From NCBI GenBank assembly GCA_900754285.1, contig CAAECB010000001.1, positions 1 through 8,140 of the forward strand: a stretch of 8,140 bases of DNA, in the 5' to 3' direction. The notes under the pieces are model-generated. The model was given only the letters and a program-made list of their open reading frames with translations. It was not told the origin of the DNA and made no database searches. Numbering within the stretch: position 1 is the stretch's first letter; each line of letters opens with the position of its first letter. Shown one piece after another: positions 1-6,268 of this stretch. Both the position numbers and the translations under genes were made by a program. This stretch comes from Clostridia bacterium (GTDB taxonomy: Bacteria; Bacillota; Clostridia; TANB77; CAG-508).

Positions 1-10
1 ATTTTTTCGT

Positions 11-211
11 TTTTTATTTTTGTATTATTATCTCCTGTTTTCTCTTTTTTTCTAATTTATTCGATTTTATTCTAATTTTTTTGAATTTATTTTTTATTTA
101 TTTATTTTTCTATTTTTTTGTTCTTTATTTTTGTATTATTATCTCTCGTTTTCTCCTTTATTCTAATTTATTCGATTTTATTCTATTTTTTTTGCATTTA
201 TTTTTTTTATT
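11..211. repeat. Two-copy direct repeat, 111 bp offset
   Basis: Two imperfect copies of a T-rich unit of about 90 bp lie at roughly 11-100 and 122-211. Shared landmarks are TTTTTGTATTATTATCTC (19 and 130) and TCTAATTTATTCGATTTTAT (51 and 162), each exactly 111 bp apart. The copies differ at a few positions, such as CCTG against CTCG, so the duplication is not recent. The stretch lies beyond the dnaN terminator and has no supportable reading frame on either strand. Low base complexity inflates the similarity, but the shared TATTATTATCTC and ATTCGATTTTATTCTA blocks are too specific to be simple T-tract matches. Confidence 0.7.
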
Positions 212-226
212 TTATTTTTATAGCAC

Positions 227-262
227 AAAAAAAGAAGCTATTTTTTCTTAGCTTCTTTTTTT
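227..262 (-). terminator. Intrinsic terminator of dnaN
   Basis: A 14 bp perfect stem pairs 227-240 (AAAAAAAGAAGCTA) with 249-262, around an 8-base loop. Read on the minus strand it starts a few bases after the dnaN stop codon and ends in a run of seven U. The stem is nearly symmetric in A/T ends, so it could also stop plus-strand transcription. It implies that dnaN is the last gene of its transcript. Confidence 0.85.
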
Positions 263-268
263 ATTTTT

Positions 269-1387
269 TTAATCTTCTTTTATTCTTATTGGCAAAATCA
301 TATAAACATAGTCATTGTTTTCTGTTGATTTTATTAAACATGGTGATATGCTACTTCCAAATTCTACAAAAACTTCTTCGTCATCTATTACTTTTAAGCT
401 ATCTAAGAAATATTTTGGATTAAATCCTGCTTCTAGATTTTTACCTTCTGTTGAAATAAATAGTTCTTCTTTGGCATCACCTGTTTGGTTTGTACATGAT
501 ATTGTTACTTTCCCTATATCTACAACTACTTTTACTGGATATTTTTTCTCTTTTTCTACACTTGATGATGAAATTAAACTTATTCTTTCAAAACAGTCTT
601 GTAAATTTGAACGATTTACTCTTATTCTTGTTTCCCATGTGCTTGGTATAACATTTTTATAGTTTAAAAATTCTCCATCTAGTATTCTTGTTACTACTTT
701 GCATTTATCCATTTCGAATAATGCTTGATTTTTTGATATTCCTATTTTTACTGGTTCAAATGAGTCTAATAATATTTTATTTACTTCGTTTAATGTTTTT
801 CCTGGTATTACTGCACTGAAGTCATTTGTTTTTTGTGTTAAATATATACTTCTTAGTGCTAATCTAAATCCATCTACTGCAACTATATTTAATTTATTGT
901 TTTCTGTTTCTATTAAACATCCTGTAAATATTGGTCTACTTTCTTCTGTGCTTACTGCAAATATTGTTTTTTTAATCATGTTTTTTAGTGTATTTTGTTC
1001 TAGTTCTATTGAATTTTCTACTTCTATTTTTGGTAGTTCTGGGAATTCATCTGGATTCATTGTTGCTAATTTGTAATGTGATCCTTCACATTCTATTTCT
1101 AGTATATTTTTTTCGTTTAATGTTATATAAATTTCTGTATCTGGTAATTTTCTTATTATTTCACTAAACATTGTAGCATTTACTACTGTACTTCCTTGTT
1201 CTTTTACATCACATTCTATAACATATTCTATTCCTAACTCTAGATCATATGTTGTTAGTTTTACTTCGTTATCATTTGTTTGTATTAGTATTCCTTCTAG
1301 TATAGGCATTGTAGTTTTAGATGCTACTCCTTTTACTACGGAATTAATAGCTTTAATCATATTTTCTTTGTAACATACGATTTTCAT
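269..1387 (-). CDS. dnaN: DNA polymerase III beta subunit (sliding clamp)
   Basis: This gene encodes the ring-shaped clamp that tethers the replicative polymerase to DNA and serves as a docking site for repair and replication-control proteins. The 372-residue length is normal for the family. The three clamp domains fall at about 1-120, 128-245 and 246-372. Recognisable segments are ESRPIFTG near residue 149, VDGFRLA near 171, RILDGEF near 234, and the C-terminal YVYMILPIRI that contributes to the peptide-binding pocket. The start is fixed by a strong AGGAGG at 1395-1400, seven bases upstream of the ATG. It lies downstream of dnaA on the same strand across a 342 bp gap filled with DnaA boxes, and is followed directly by a terminator. 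In many Firmicutes a small S4-domain gene and recF come next; no such gene begins in the remaining 268 bp. Identification is near certain. Confidence 0.97.
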   Translation of the reverse strand: MKIVCYKENMIKAINSVVKGVASKTTMPILEGILIQTNDNEVKLTTYDLELGIEYVIECDVKEQGSTVVNATMFSEIIRKLPDTEIYITLNEKNILEIECEGSHYKLATMNPDEFPELPKIEVENSIELEQNTLKNMIKKTIFAVSTEESRPIFTGCLIETENNKLNIVAVDGFRLALRSIYLTQKTNDFSAVIPGKTLNEVNKILLDSFEPVKIGISKNQALFEMDKCKVVTRILDGEFLNYKNVIPSTWETRIRVNRSNLQDCFERISLISSSSVEKEKKYPVKVVVDIGKVTISCTNQTGDAKEELFISTEGKNLEAGFNPKYFLDSLKVIDDEEVFVEFGSSISPCLIKSTENNDYVYMILPIRIKED

Positions 1388-1400
1388 TTTTTTTCCTCCT

Positions 1401-1450
1401 CTATATTTATTATAATAATATATAATATATTTAGTAGTAGTAGTATTAGG
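1401..1450 (+). other. Predicted origin unwinding site: AT-only tract plus DnaA-trios
   Basis: Positions 1402-1433 contain only A and T. TAGTAGTAGTAGTATTAG follows at 1432-1449, directly before the first DnaA box at 1454. Read 3' to 5' away from the boxes, this is GAT-TAT-GAT-GAT-GAT-GAT, matching the DnaA-trio consensus (3'-[G/A]A[T/A]-5') at five of six triplets. In B. subtilis such trios guide a DnaA filament onto one strand and sit between the DnaA boxes and the unwinding element, on the dnaN side. Position, polarity and order all agree here. The function is inferred from the motif. Confidence 0.75.
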
Positions 1451-1453
1451 TGC

Positions 1454-1630
1454 TGTGGAAACTGTGGAAAACTATGTGGAAACTTAGTGTCCCTAGTAAA
1501 AAGGCTGTGTATAAAATTGTGGAAAACTGTCGATTTTATCCACAGCGTTTCCACATGTGGATAACTTTTTTGTGGAAAACTTAGTTATCAACAGTTTATC
1601 CACACACTTTCCACAGTGGCCTGTGGATAA
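1454..1630. other. oriC: oriC part 1: DnaA-box cluster between dnaA and dnaN
   Basis: About thirteen DnaA-box-like 9-mers are packed into 177 bp. Four match TTATCCACA perfectly: 1536-1544 and 1596-1604 in plus orientation, and 1556-1564 and 1622-1630 in reverse. Boxes with one mismatch include 1463-1471, 1506-1514, 1518-1526, 1571-1579 and 1585-1593. Weaker two-mismatch boxes include 1454-1462, 1475-1483, 1547-1555 and 1607-1615. The three boxes nearest the DnaA-trios share one orientation. DnaA would bind here to start replication. A 72-codon open frame across this stretch is a by-product of the boxes. The remainder of the gap, 1631-1729, shows no gene and no convincing terminator for dnaA. 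Confidence 0.9.
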
Positions 1631-1729
1631 CCAACCTGCCTTTTCCGTAAGTAAAGCTAGCTCGTTTTTTTCCAAACAATTATTTTTCCAAACATAGATT
1701 TCAAAAATCAAATATTCATTTACAGCCGC

Positions 1730-3094
1730 CTAATCTTCTTCACTTGTGATTATGTTTTTCACACTTTCCACAATTAACCTGGTATTATTTTTATCTTTAA
1801 CTTCTTTTTTGATTTTGTTATATGCATGCATTACTGTTGAGTGATCTCTGTCTCCAAAATCCTTTCCAATCTGTGGAAAGGACATATTTGCTACATCTCT
1901 ACATAGGAACATTGCAATTTGTCTAGGAAAAGCTATGTCATTTGACCTTTTTTCACTAGCTAAATCGTTTTTGTTTATGCTAAAATATTTTGCAACAGTC
2001 TCTTTGATAAAATCACTTGATATTACTTTTTCACTTTTTAGTTTGAATTCATTTATTATTAATTCTGCATGTTCCATTGTTATTGGACTGTGTGTTAATG
2101 CTGCTCTTGCTACTATTTTGTTGAAAACACCTTCTAGTTCACGAATGTTTGAATCAATTGTAGCTGCAATGTTTGATAATATTGAGTCATCTATTATGAT
2201 TCTTTCATCTTGAGCTTTTTTTCGTAATATTGCTAAACGTGTTTCATAATCTGGACACGAAATGTCTGCTAATAGTCCCCATTCAAATCTTGATTTAAGT
2301 CTGTCCTCTAAGAATTGTATATCTCTTGGAGGTGTGTCACTGGAAATTATAATTTGTTTTCCGTCTTCTCTTAATGTGTTAAATGTGTGGAAAAATTCCT
2401 CTTGCACTCTGTCTTTTCCTGCTATGAACTGAATATCATCAATTAGTAAAACGTCGATGTTTCTATATTTGTTTCTGAACATTTCGGTTTTGTTGTCTTT
2501 GAATGAGTTTATCAGTTGGTTTGTGAATTTTTCTGATGTGACGTATAGAACATTGGCTTTTCTGTTTTCTTCAATGATTCTATTTCCTATTGCATGCATT
2601 AAGTGGGTTTTGCCTAATCCTACGCCACCATATAAAAATAGTGGATTATAAGATTTTCCTGGTTCGTTTCCAACTGCTAATGCTGCTGCATGTGCGAATC
2701 TGTTATTGCTTCCTACGACAAATGTATCAAATGTGTATTTTGGATTTAATGTTTGATGATTAGATTCTAACTCTGATTCTGGAACATTTGATGTTGTGTC
2801 TGTTATTATATCCCCTTCTTCACCGTCTTCATTGCCATCTTTTTTTGATAAATCGATTACAGAAAATGTGTATTCTTTGTTTGTAATGAATTTTATTGTG
2901 TTGAAAAGTAAGTCTTTGAATCGATTTTCTATAAAATCTCTTTGGTATTCAGACAATGTGGTAAAAACAATGTTGCCATCATCAATACTTTTAATTCCTA
3001 AAGAACTAATCCATGTGTCATAGGAAATTGATGAGACTTCGCCTTTTAATGTGTCTTTGATTCTTACTAAAAGTTCGTCTTTGTCAATCTCCAT
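1730..3094 (-). CDS. dnaA: Chromosomal replication initiator protein DnaA
   Basis: DnaA is the AAA+ ATPase that binds DnaA boxes, opens the origin and loads the helicase; it also regulates transcription. The 454 residues show all four domains. Domain I (about 1-85) mediates self-association and helicase contact, and domain II (about 86-115) is a short acidic linker. Domain III starts near NPKYTFDTFVVG and contains Walker A GGVGLGKTH, Walker B LLIDDIQF, sensor 1 IISSD, the arginine-finger region LKSRFEWG and sensor 2 NIRELEG. Domain IV carries the DNA-binding signature GDRDHSTVMHAYNKI. The start is an ATG preceded by AGAAAGGA about 10 bases upstream, a somewhat long spacing; a nearer ATG upstream is out of frame. 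It ends in TAG. DnaA boxes lie both in its leader and behind its promoter, so autoregulation is likely. Identification is certain. Confidence 0.98.
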   Translation of the reverse strand: MEIDKDELLVRIKDTLKGEVSSISYDTWISSLGIKSIDDGNIVFTTLSEYQRDFIENRFKDLLFNTIKFITNKEYTFSVIDLSKKDGNEDGEEGDIITDTTSNVPESELESNHQTLNPKYTFDTFVVGSNNRFAHAAALAVGNEPGKSYNPLFLYGGVGLGKTHLMHAIGNRIIEENRKANVLYVTSEKFTNQLINSFKDNKTEMFRNKYRNIDVLLIDDIQFIAGKDRVQEEFFHTFNTLREDGKQIIISSDTPPRDIQFLEDRLKSRFEWGLLADISCPDYETRLAILRKKAQDERIIIDDSILSNIAATIDSNIRELEGVFNKIVARAALTHSPITMEHAELIINEFKLKSEKVISSDFIKETVAKYFSINKNDLASEKRSNDIAFPRQIAMFLCRDVANMSFPQIGKDFGDRDHSTVMHAYNKIKKEVKDKNNTRLIVESVKNIITSEED

Positions 3095-3118
3095 CTATAT
3101 TTCATCCTTTCTATAAAG

Positions 3119-3163
3119 TTGTCCACAAAAGTTATCCACAGAGTTATCCACAACTGTTGATAA
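3119..3163. other. oriC: oriC part 2a: DnaA boxes in the dnaA leader
   Basis: Four boxes sit just upstream of the dnaA start. 3132-3140 and 3144-3152 are perfect TTATCCACA; 3119-3127 (TTGTCCACA) and the inverted 3155-3163 (TGTTGATAA) have one mismatch each. They lie between the predicted dnaA transcription start and its start codon, which suits repression of dnaA by DnaA. Confidence 0.85.
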
Positions 3164-3256
3164 CTTTGTAACATGTGTGTAAAAAAAGTTAAATTTTTAC
3201 GAACAATATTTTGAAAAATGCTGTTTTTGAAAAATCTCTTTTTTTGGTACCCCCAT

Positions 3257-3286
3257 ATAATAACAGATTTTTTGTCGAGAAGTCAA
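3257..3286 (-). promoter_or_regulatory. Predicted dnaA promoter
   Basis: On the minus strand, TTGACT (3281-3286, five of six consensus bases) is separated by 18 bases from TATTAT (3257-3262, five of six). Transcription would start near 3250, leaving a leader of about 155 bases that includes four DnaA boxes. Three more boxes lie directly upstream at 3293-3343. This is a motif prediction only. Confidence 0.55.
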
Positions 3287-3292
3287 TAAAAT

Positions 3293-3343
3293 TGTGGAAA
3301 AAAATTTTTTCCTGTGGATAACTTTTCAAAAAACTGTGGATAA
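3293..3343. other. oriC: oriC part 2b: DnaA boxes upstream of the dnaA promoter
   Basis: Three boxes share one orientation: TGTGGAAAA at 3293-3301 (one mismatch), and perfect TGTGGATAA at 3313-3321 and 3335-3343. With the group at 3119-3163 they form the second half of a bipartite origin on the far side of dnaA. From here to the rpmH promoter (3344-3544) there is no gene. That stretch holds AT-rich DNA and an imperfect hairpin pairing 3370-3376 with 3396-3402. Confidence 0.85.
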
Positions 3344-3544
3344 CTTTCTTATGTTACAAAAATATTACAACCTATTTTGAATTTTGTCAAAAAAGAATAG
3401 GTGTTTTTGGTGAATTCTTTAAAATGTTGATTTATAGCATAATATAGCTGTTATAGTTTAGAAATATGAAAATATTTAGAAACTATTTAAATGTTGGTAT
3501 TCTTGTATTTGAGCCGTTTTCGTAGGTAATTTGAAAAAAATGTC

Positions 3545-3597
3545 GAAAAAAAATTTTTTTAATTCACTTGACAATTTAATGGATTGTGGAGTATAAT
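3545..3597 (+). promoter_or_regulatory. Strong rpmH operon promoter with A/T tract
   Basis: TTGACA (3568-3573) and TATAAT (3592-3597) both match the vegetative sigma consensus perfectly, with an 18-base spacer. Eight A followed by eight T lie immediately upstream at about 3546-3560, a likely UP element for the RNA polymerase alpha subunit. Transcription would start near 3604, giving a leader of about 96 bases before rpmH. A strong promoter suits a ribosomal protein gene. Confidence 0.85.
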
Positions 3598-3621
3598 CGA
3601 TTTACTTGAATTTTAAGAATT

Positions 3622-3670
3622 GGACAAAAGTCCGTTTTTATAATGTTGAATAAAATTCCAAAAAGGGATT
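3622..3670 (+). other. Two small hairpins in the rpmH leader
   Basis: GGAC-AAAA-GTCC at 3622-3633 is followed by GTTTTTA. A second stem pairs AATTCC (3654-3659) with GGGATT (3665-3670). Both fall in the predicted leader. The first resembles a weak terminator or attenuator but has only four base pairs. I know of no described rpmH leader of this form. Confidence 0.35.
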
Positions 3671-3699
3671 AAATATAAAAAACAGTAGGAGGTGCTAGT

Positions 3700-3834
3700 A
3701 TGAAAAGAACATTCCAACCAAAAAATAGACAAGAAAAAAGAGAACATGGTTTCATGAAAAGAATGAAAACAAGATCAGGAAGAAATGTATTAAAAGCAAG
3801 AAGAGCAAAAGGTAGAAAAAGATTAACTGCTTAA
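3700..3834 (+). CDS. rpmH: 50S ribosomal protein L34
   Basis: L34 is a tiny basic protein of the large ribosomal subunit. The frame encodes 44 residues, the usual length, beginning [18 protein letters not shown] and ending AKGRKRLTA, with the family's MKRT(Y/F)QP start, HGF motif and Arg/Lys-rich tail. Residues 10-15 (RQEKRE) include two glutamates where many L34 proteins are almost purely basic, a modest variation. AGGAGGTG at 3687-3694 lies five bases before the ATG, an excellent ribosome binding site. It is the first gene of the operon, driven by a near-ideal promoter. The position next to oriC and divergent from dnaA is the classical one. Its small size makes it easy to miss in automated calls. 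Confidence 0.97.
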   Translation: MKRTFQPKNRQEKREHGFMKRMKTRSGRNVLKARRAKGRKRLTA

Positions 3835-3872
3835 TTTATAAGCAAAAAAGTAGTGTTGATTATTGAAATGTT

Positions 3873-3899
3873 GCAATTTAGCTATTTTAGCGGAATTGC
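3873..3899 (+). other. Hairpin in the rpmH-rnpA gap
   Basis: GCAATT (3873-3878) pairs with AATTGC (3894-3899), and GCT (3881-3883) with AGC (3889-3891), around an ATTTT loop. T-rich DNA with several T runs follows. It could act as a leaky terminator or RNA-processing site, lowering rnpA expression relative to rpmH. The stem is weak, so this is tentative. Confidence 0.35.
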
Positions 3900-3967
3900 C
3901 ATTTTAATTTTTCAATTTTATTTTTTCATTTTAGTTGCCTATTGGCTTTTGACAAAGGGGAATGGTA

Positions 3968-4321
3968 ATGAAAAAAACAGAAATGTTAAAAAAAAATTAT
4001 GAATTTAAAAAAGTTTTGACAAGAGGAAAATGTATTTCAGGAAAATATTTAATTGCTTTTATTCAAAAAAATAACTGTAAAAATTCAAATCTTTTAGGAT
4101 TGGCTATTAGCACAAAAACGTGTAAAGCCGTGGGAAGAAATAGATTAAAACGTTTAATACGTGAAAGTTATTTTTTGGAAGAAGAAAAGATTTTGGATGG
4201 TTATTCTATAGTTTTTTTGTGGAATAAAAAGCAAAATCCTGAAAATGTTTATTTTAAGGCAATTTATGCAGATGTAAAAAAGATATTTTCTAAGTCAGAA
4301 CTATATGTTGAAAAAGGGTAA
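3968..4321 (+). CDS. rnpA: Ribonuclease P protein component
   Basis: RnpA is the small basic protein that partners the catalytic RNase P RNA to remove 5' leaders from precursor tRNAs. From the chosen start it has 117 residues, a normal length, beginning [21 protein letters not shown]. The family signature is visible as [14 protein letters not shown] around residues 56-69, the RNR-containing helix that contacts the RNA. An in-frame ATG exists at 3962, but AAGGGG at 3955-3960 sits only one base before it and seven bases before the ATG at 3968. The later start also gives the family's usual N-terminus. The gene follows rpmH by 133 bp and ends four bases before yidD starts. No RNase P RNA gene is in the window. 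Confidence 0.96.
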   Translation: MKKTEMLKKNYEFKKVLTRGKCISGKYLIAFIQKNNCKNSNLLGLAISTKTCKAVGRNRLKRLIRESYFLEEEKILDGYSIVFLWNKKQNPENVYFKAIYADVKKIFSKSELYVEKG

Positions 4322-4325
4322 CAAT

Positions 4326-4544
4326 ATGAAAAATTTACTAATTAGCATGGTTTGCTGGTATCAAAAACATATTTCTTTATGGTTTACTAGCAAAAATATT
4401 CATTGTAAATTTTATCCAACTTGTTCTGAGTATATGAAGCAAGCACTAGAAAAATATGGTGTTTTTAAAGGTTTATTGCTTGGAATTTGGAGAATTATTC
4501 GTTGTAATCCTTTTGCCAAAGGTGGGTATGACCCATTAAAATAA
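4326..4544 (+). CDS. yidD: Membrane protein insertion efficiency factor YidD
   Basis: YidD is a small membrane-associated protein that assists YidC- and Sec-dependent insertion of inner membrane proteins. The protein has 72 residues, beginning [20 protein letters not shown], an amphipathic N-terminal region. It carries the conserved [15 protein letters not shown] stretch, a glycine-rich [11 protein letters not shown] segment, then [17 protein letters not shown]. The three family cysteines are all present. An ATG in the same frame at 4305 lies inside rnpA. The start at 4326 is preferred because AAAGGG at 4313-4318 lies seven bases before it and because this gives the normal length. The four-base gap after rnpA suggests translational coupling. 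yidC follows 15 bases later, consistent with a shared task. Confidence 0.95.
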   Translation: MKNLLISMVCWYQKHISLWFTSKNIHCKFYPTCSEYMKQALEKYGVFKGLLLGIWRIIRCNPFAKGGYDPLK

Positions 4545-4559
4545 CCAGGAGGAGTAAGA

Positions 4560-5486
4560 ATGTTTCAATTTTTTGCGAACATATTTGGTTATGTTTTAAA
4601 TTTTATTTATAATTTAGTTCAAAATTATGGTTTGGCGATGATTTTATTTACTTTGGTAATTAAATTATTGATGTTACCACTGTCAATAAAGCAGCAGAGA
4701 ACTATGAAAAAAAGTGCTAAATTGAATGAACAAATGCGAGTTTTGCAATTTAAGTATAAAAATGATCCAGAAAAATTAAATCAAGAAATGATGAAATTGT
4801 ACAAAGAGGAAAATATGAGTCCATTTAGTGGATGTTTGGGTACAATATTGCAATTTATTTTATTAATTTCAATTTTTTACATGGTAAGATGTCCATTGAC
4901 ATATATGAAAAAAGTTGACACTAATAAAATTAACAATTATGTTACTCAATTGCAAGAGTCTGAAAAGACTGTAAGTGCAGCATATCCAGAGATTGATTTA
5001 ATTAGGGAAGTTGAATTTTTAGAAGAAAAAAATCCAGATGATGAAGAACTTAAAAAGATTGATATTAATATGAATTTCTTAGGTTTAGACTTAAGTAAAA
5101 TACCTCAACAAAATCTAGCTGATTGGACAGTATATATTATACCAGTTTTATATATTATATCTACTTTTGTATCAATGAGAATTACAACATCAATGCAGAA
5201 AAAGGCTAAAATAGCGCAAAAAGAAGCTAAAGAGGCCAATAAAGTAGAAAAAAATGTAAAAGTAGAAAACGGTAATGAAAATGAGTCAACAGAAATGGTT
5301 AAAAAAGAAGAAGAAGAGTATGATGTTATGGAGCAAACAAATAAGATGATGTCTTGGATGATGCCAGTTATGTCAGTTTCTATTTCTTTAGTTGCACCTT
5401 TAGGGTTAGCTTTATATTGGCTTGTTAATAATATTGCTATGATTGGAGAAAGATTAATTTTAAATAAAGTTATAAAGGATGATTAA
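4560..5486 (+). CDS. yidC: Membrane protein insertase YidC/Oxa1 family
   Basis: YidC inserts and folds proteins in the cytoplasmic membrane, alone or with SecYEG. The 308 residues show the Gram-positive five-helix layout. Helix 1 lies near residues 18-42, a basic cytoplasmic loop follows (QQRTMKKSAKLNEQMRVL), and a second helix is near 90-109. An outside segment of about 75 residues comes next, then a helix near 190-208, a charged cytoplasmic loop at roughly 215-258, and C-terminal helices near 265-300. There is no lipoprotein signal with a lipobox, unlike B. subtilis SpoIIIJ. Where many YidC proteins have a conserved arginine in the first core helix, this one has lysine (VIKLLMLPL). AGGAGG lies just before the ATG. 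It sits between yidD and jag as in other Firmicutes. Confidence 0.95.
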   Translation: MFQFFANIFGYVLNFIYNLVQNYGLAMILFTLVIKLLMLPLSIKQQRTMKKSAKLNEQMRVLQFKYKNDPEKLNQEMMKLYKEENMSPFSGCLGTILQFILLISIFYMVRCPLTYMKKVDTNKINNYVTQLQESEKTVSAAYPEIDLIREVEFLEEKNPDDEELKKIDINMNFLGLDLSKIPQQNLADWTVYIIPVLYIISTFVSMRITTSMQKKAKIAQKEAKEANKVEKNVKVENGNENESTEMVKKEEEEYDVMEQTNKMMSWMMPVMSVSISLVAPLGLALYWLVNNIAMIGERLILNKVIKDD

Positions 5487-5512
5487 AATTGTAGTAAAGA
5501 GGAGGTCTTTAT

Positions 5513-6208
5513 ATGTCTAAAACGATTATTGCAGAAGGAAAAACTACAAATGAAGCTATTGAAAAAGGATTGAAAGAATTAGGAGTTTCTAAAGACAGGG
5601 TAGAAATAAAGGTTTTAGAAGATGAAAAACGTAGTTTTTTCAGTATTTTGACACCACGTGTTGTAAAAATAGAAATGACATTGAAAGATGTTGAAAATGT
5701 AGAGAAAAATAGTGATAAAAAAGTAAAAAAAGAAATACATATATCACAAGAAAATCAAGAAAAAGCAAAAAATAATGTTAAAGAATTTTTAGAAGATTTT
5801 ATTAAAAATCTTCCTGAAGGAACAAAATATACAATTGATAGTGATGAAAAAGGTTTGAATGTAGCTATATCTAATGAAAAATTAGGATTTTTGATAGGAT
5901 ATAGGGGAGAGACTTTGTATGCTCTTCAATCTATTTTATCAGCTGTTGCGTCTAAAAATTTAGAACAAAAAATAAGAGTTATTCTTGATATTGAAGGTTA
6001 TAAAGCAAAAAGAGAAAAAACTTTAGAGGATTTAGCAGAAAAAGTTGCAAAAACAGTTATAAAAACTAGAAAATCAGTTACTTTAGAGCCTATGCAACCA
6101 TATGAAAGAAAAATAATTCATAGTAAATTGCAAGGAAATCTTAGGGTAGAAACTGTTAGTATTGGTGAAGAACCACACAGAAAAGTAGTTATATCATTAA
6201 AAAAATAA
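5513..6208 (+). CDS. jag: RNA-binding protein Jag/KhpB (Jag-N, KH and R3H domains)
   Basis: Jag, also called KhpB or EloR, binds RNA and in several Gram-positive bacteria affects cell elongation and division, often with KhpA. The 231 residues begin with a Jag-N domain (about 1-52, MSKTIIAEGKTTNEAIEKGL and a FSILTPR motif). A lysine- and glutamate-rich linker (about 55-95) follows. The KH domain has its GxxG loop as IGYRGET near residue 128. The R3H domain near the end contains RKIIHSKL, with the arginine and histidine spaced as in the family. AGAGGAGG lies several bases before the ATG. It follows yidC by 26 bp and is the last gene before a terminator. The protein is predicted cytosolic despite its membrane-biogenesis neighbours. 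Confidence 0.95.
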   Translation: MSKTIIAEGKTTNEAIEKGLKELGVSKDRVEIKVLEDEKRSFFSILTPRVVKIEMTLKDVENVEKNSDKKVKKEIHISQENQEKAKNNVKEFLEDFIKNLPEGTKYTIDSDEKGLNVAISNEKLGFLIGYRGETLYALQSILSAVASKNLEQKIRVILDIEGYKAKREKTLEDLAEKVAKTVIKTRKSVTLEPMQPYERKIIHSKLQGNLRVETVSIGEEPHRKVVISLKK

Positions 6209-6216
6209 AAAATCGG

Positions 6217-6268
6217 AGGTCAAAGGTCGGATTTTACAGTTTAGTAATGTCTATCTTTGGCCTTTTTT
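6217..6268 (+). terminator. Terminator of the rpmH-jag operon
   Basis: AGGTCAAAGGT (6217-6227) pairs with ATCTTTGGCCT (6253-6263) in an 11 bp stem that includes two G-U pairs, followed by six T at 6263-6268. The 25-base loop is unusually large for an intrinsic terminator. It begins nine bases after the jag stop. The T run coincides with the left end of the palindromic element that follows. Confidence 0.7.

Noticed and set aside
118..423. Plus-strand frame of 101 codons, almost all Phe, Leu and Ile
   Set aside because: It is a translation of T-rich DNA, crosses the dnaN terminator and overlaps dnaN antisense.
1405..1430. Separate dnaN promoter with a -10 in the AT-only tract
   Set aside because: TATAAT-like strings are unavoidable in pure A/T sequence, and no convincing -35 is found at the right distance.
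1493..1711. 72-codon minus-strand open frame between dnaA and dnaN
   Set aside because: It is made mostly of DnaA boxes, has no good ribosome binding site and resembles no protein family.
2386..2394. DnaA-box-like TGTGGAAAA inside the dnaA coding region
   Set aside because: It is a single one-mismatch site, isolated from the clusters and explained by coding sequence.
3370..3402. Hairpin with following T run as a terminator
   Set aside because: No plus-strand gene lies upstream for it to end, the stem is interrupted and the T run is short. It is noted only as origin-region structure.
3948..3953. TTGACA just before rnpA as a promoter -35
   Set aside because: The matching -10 would fall inside rnpA after its start codon, and no good -10 is seen there.
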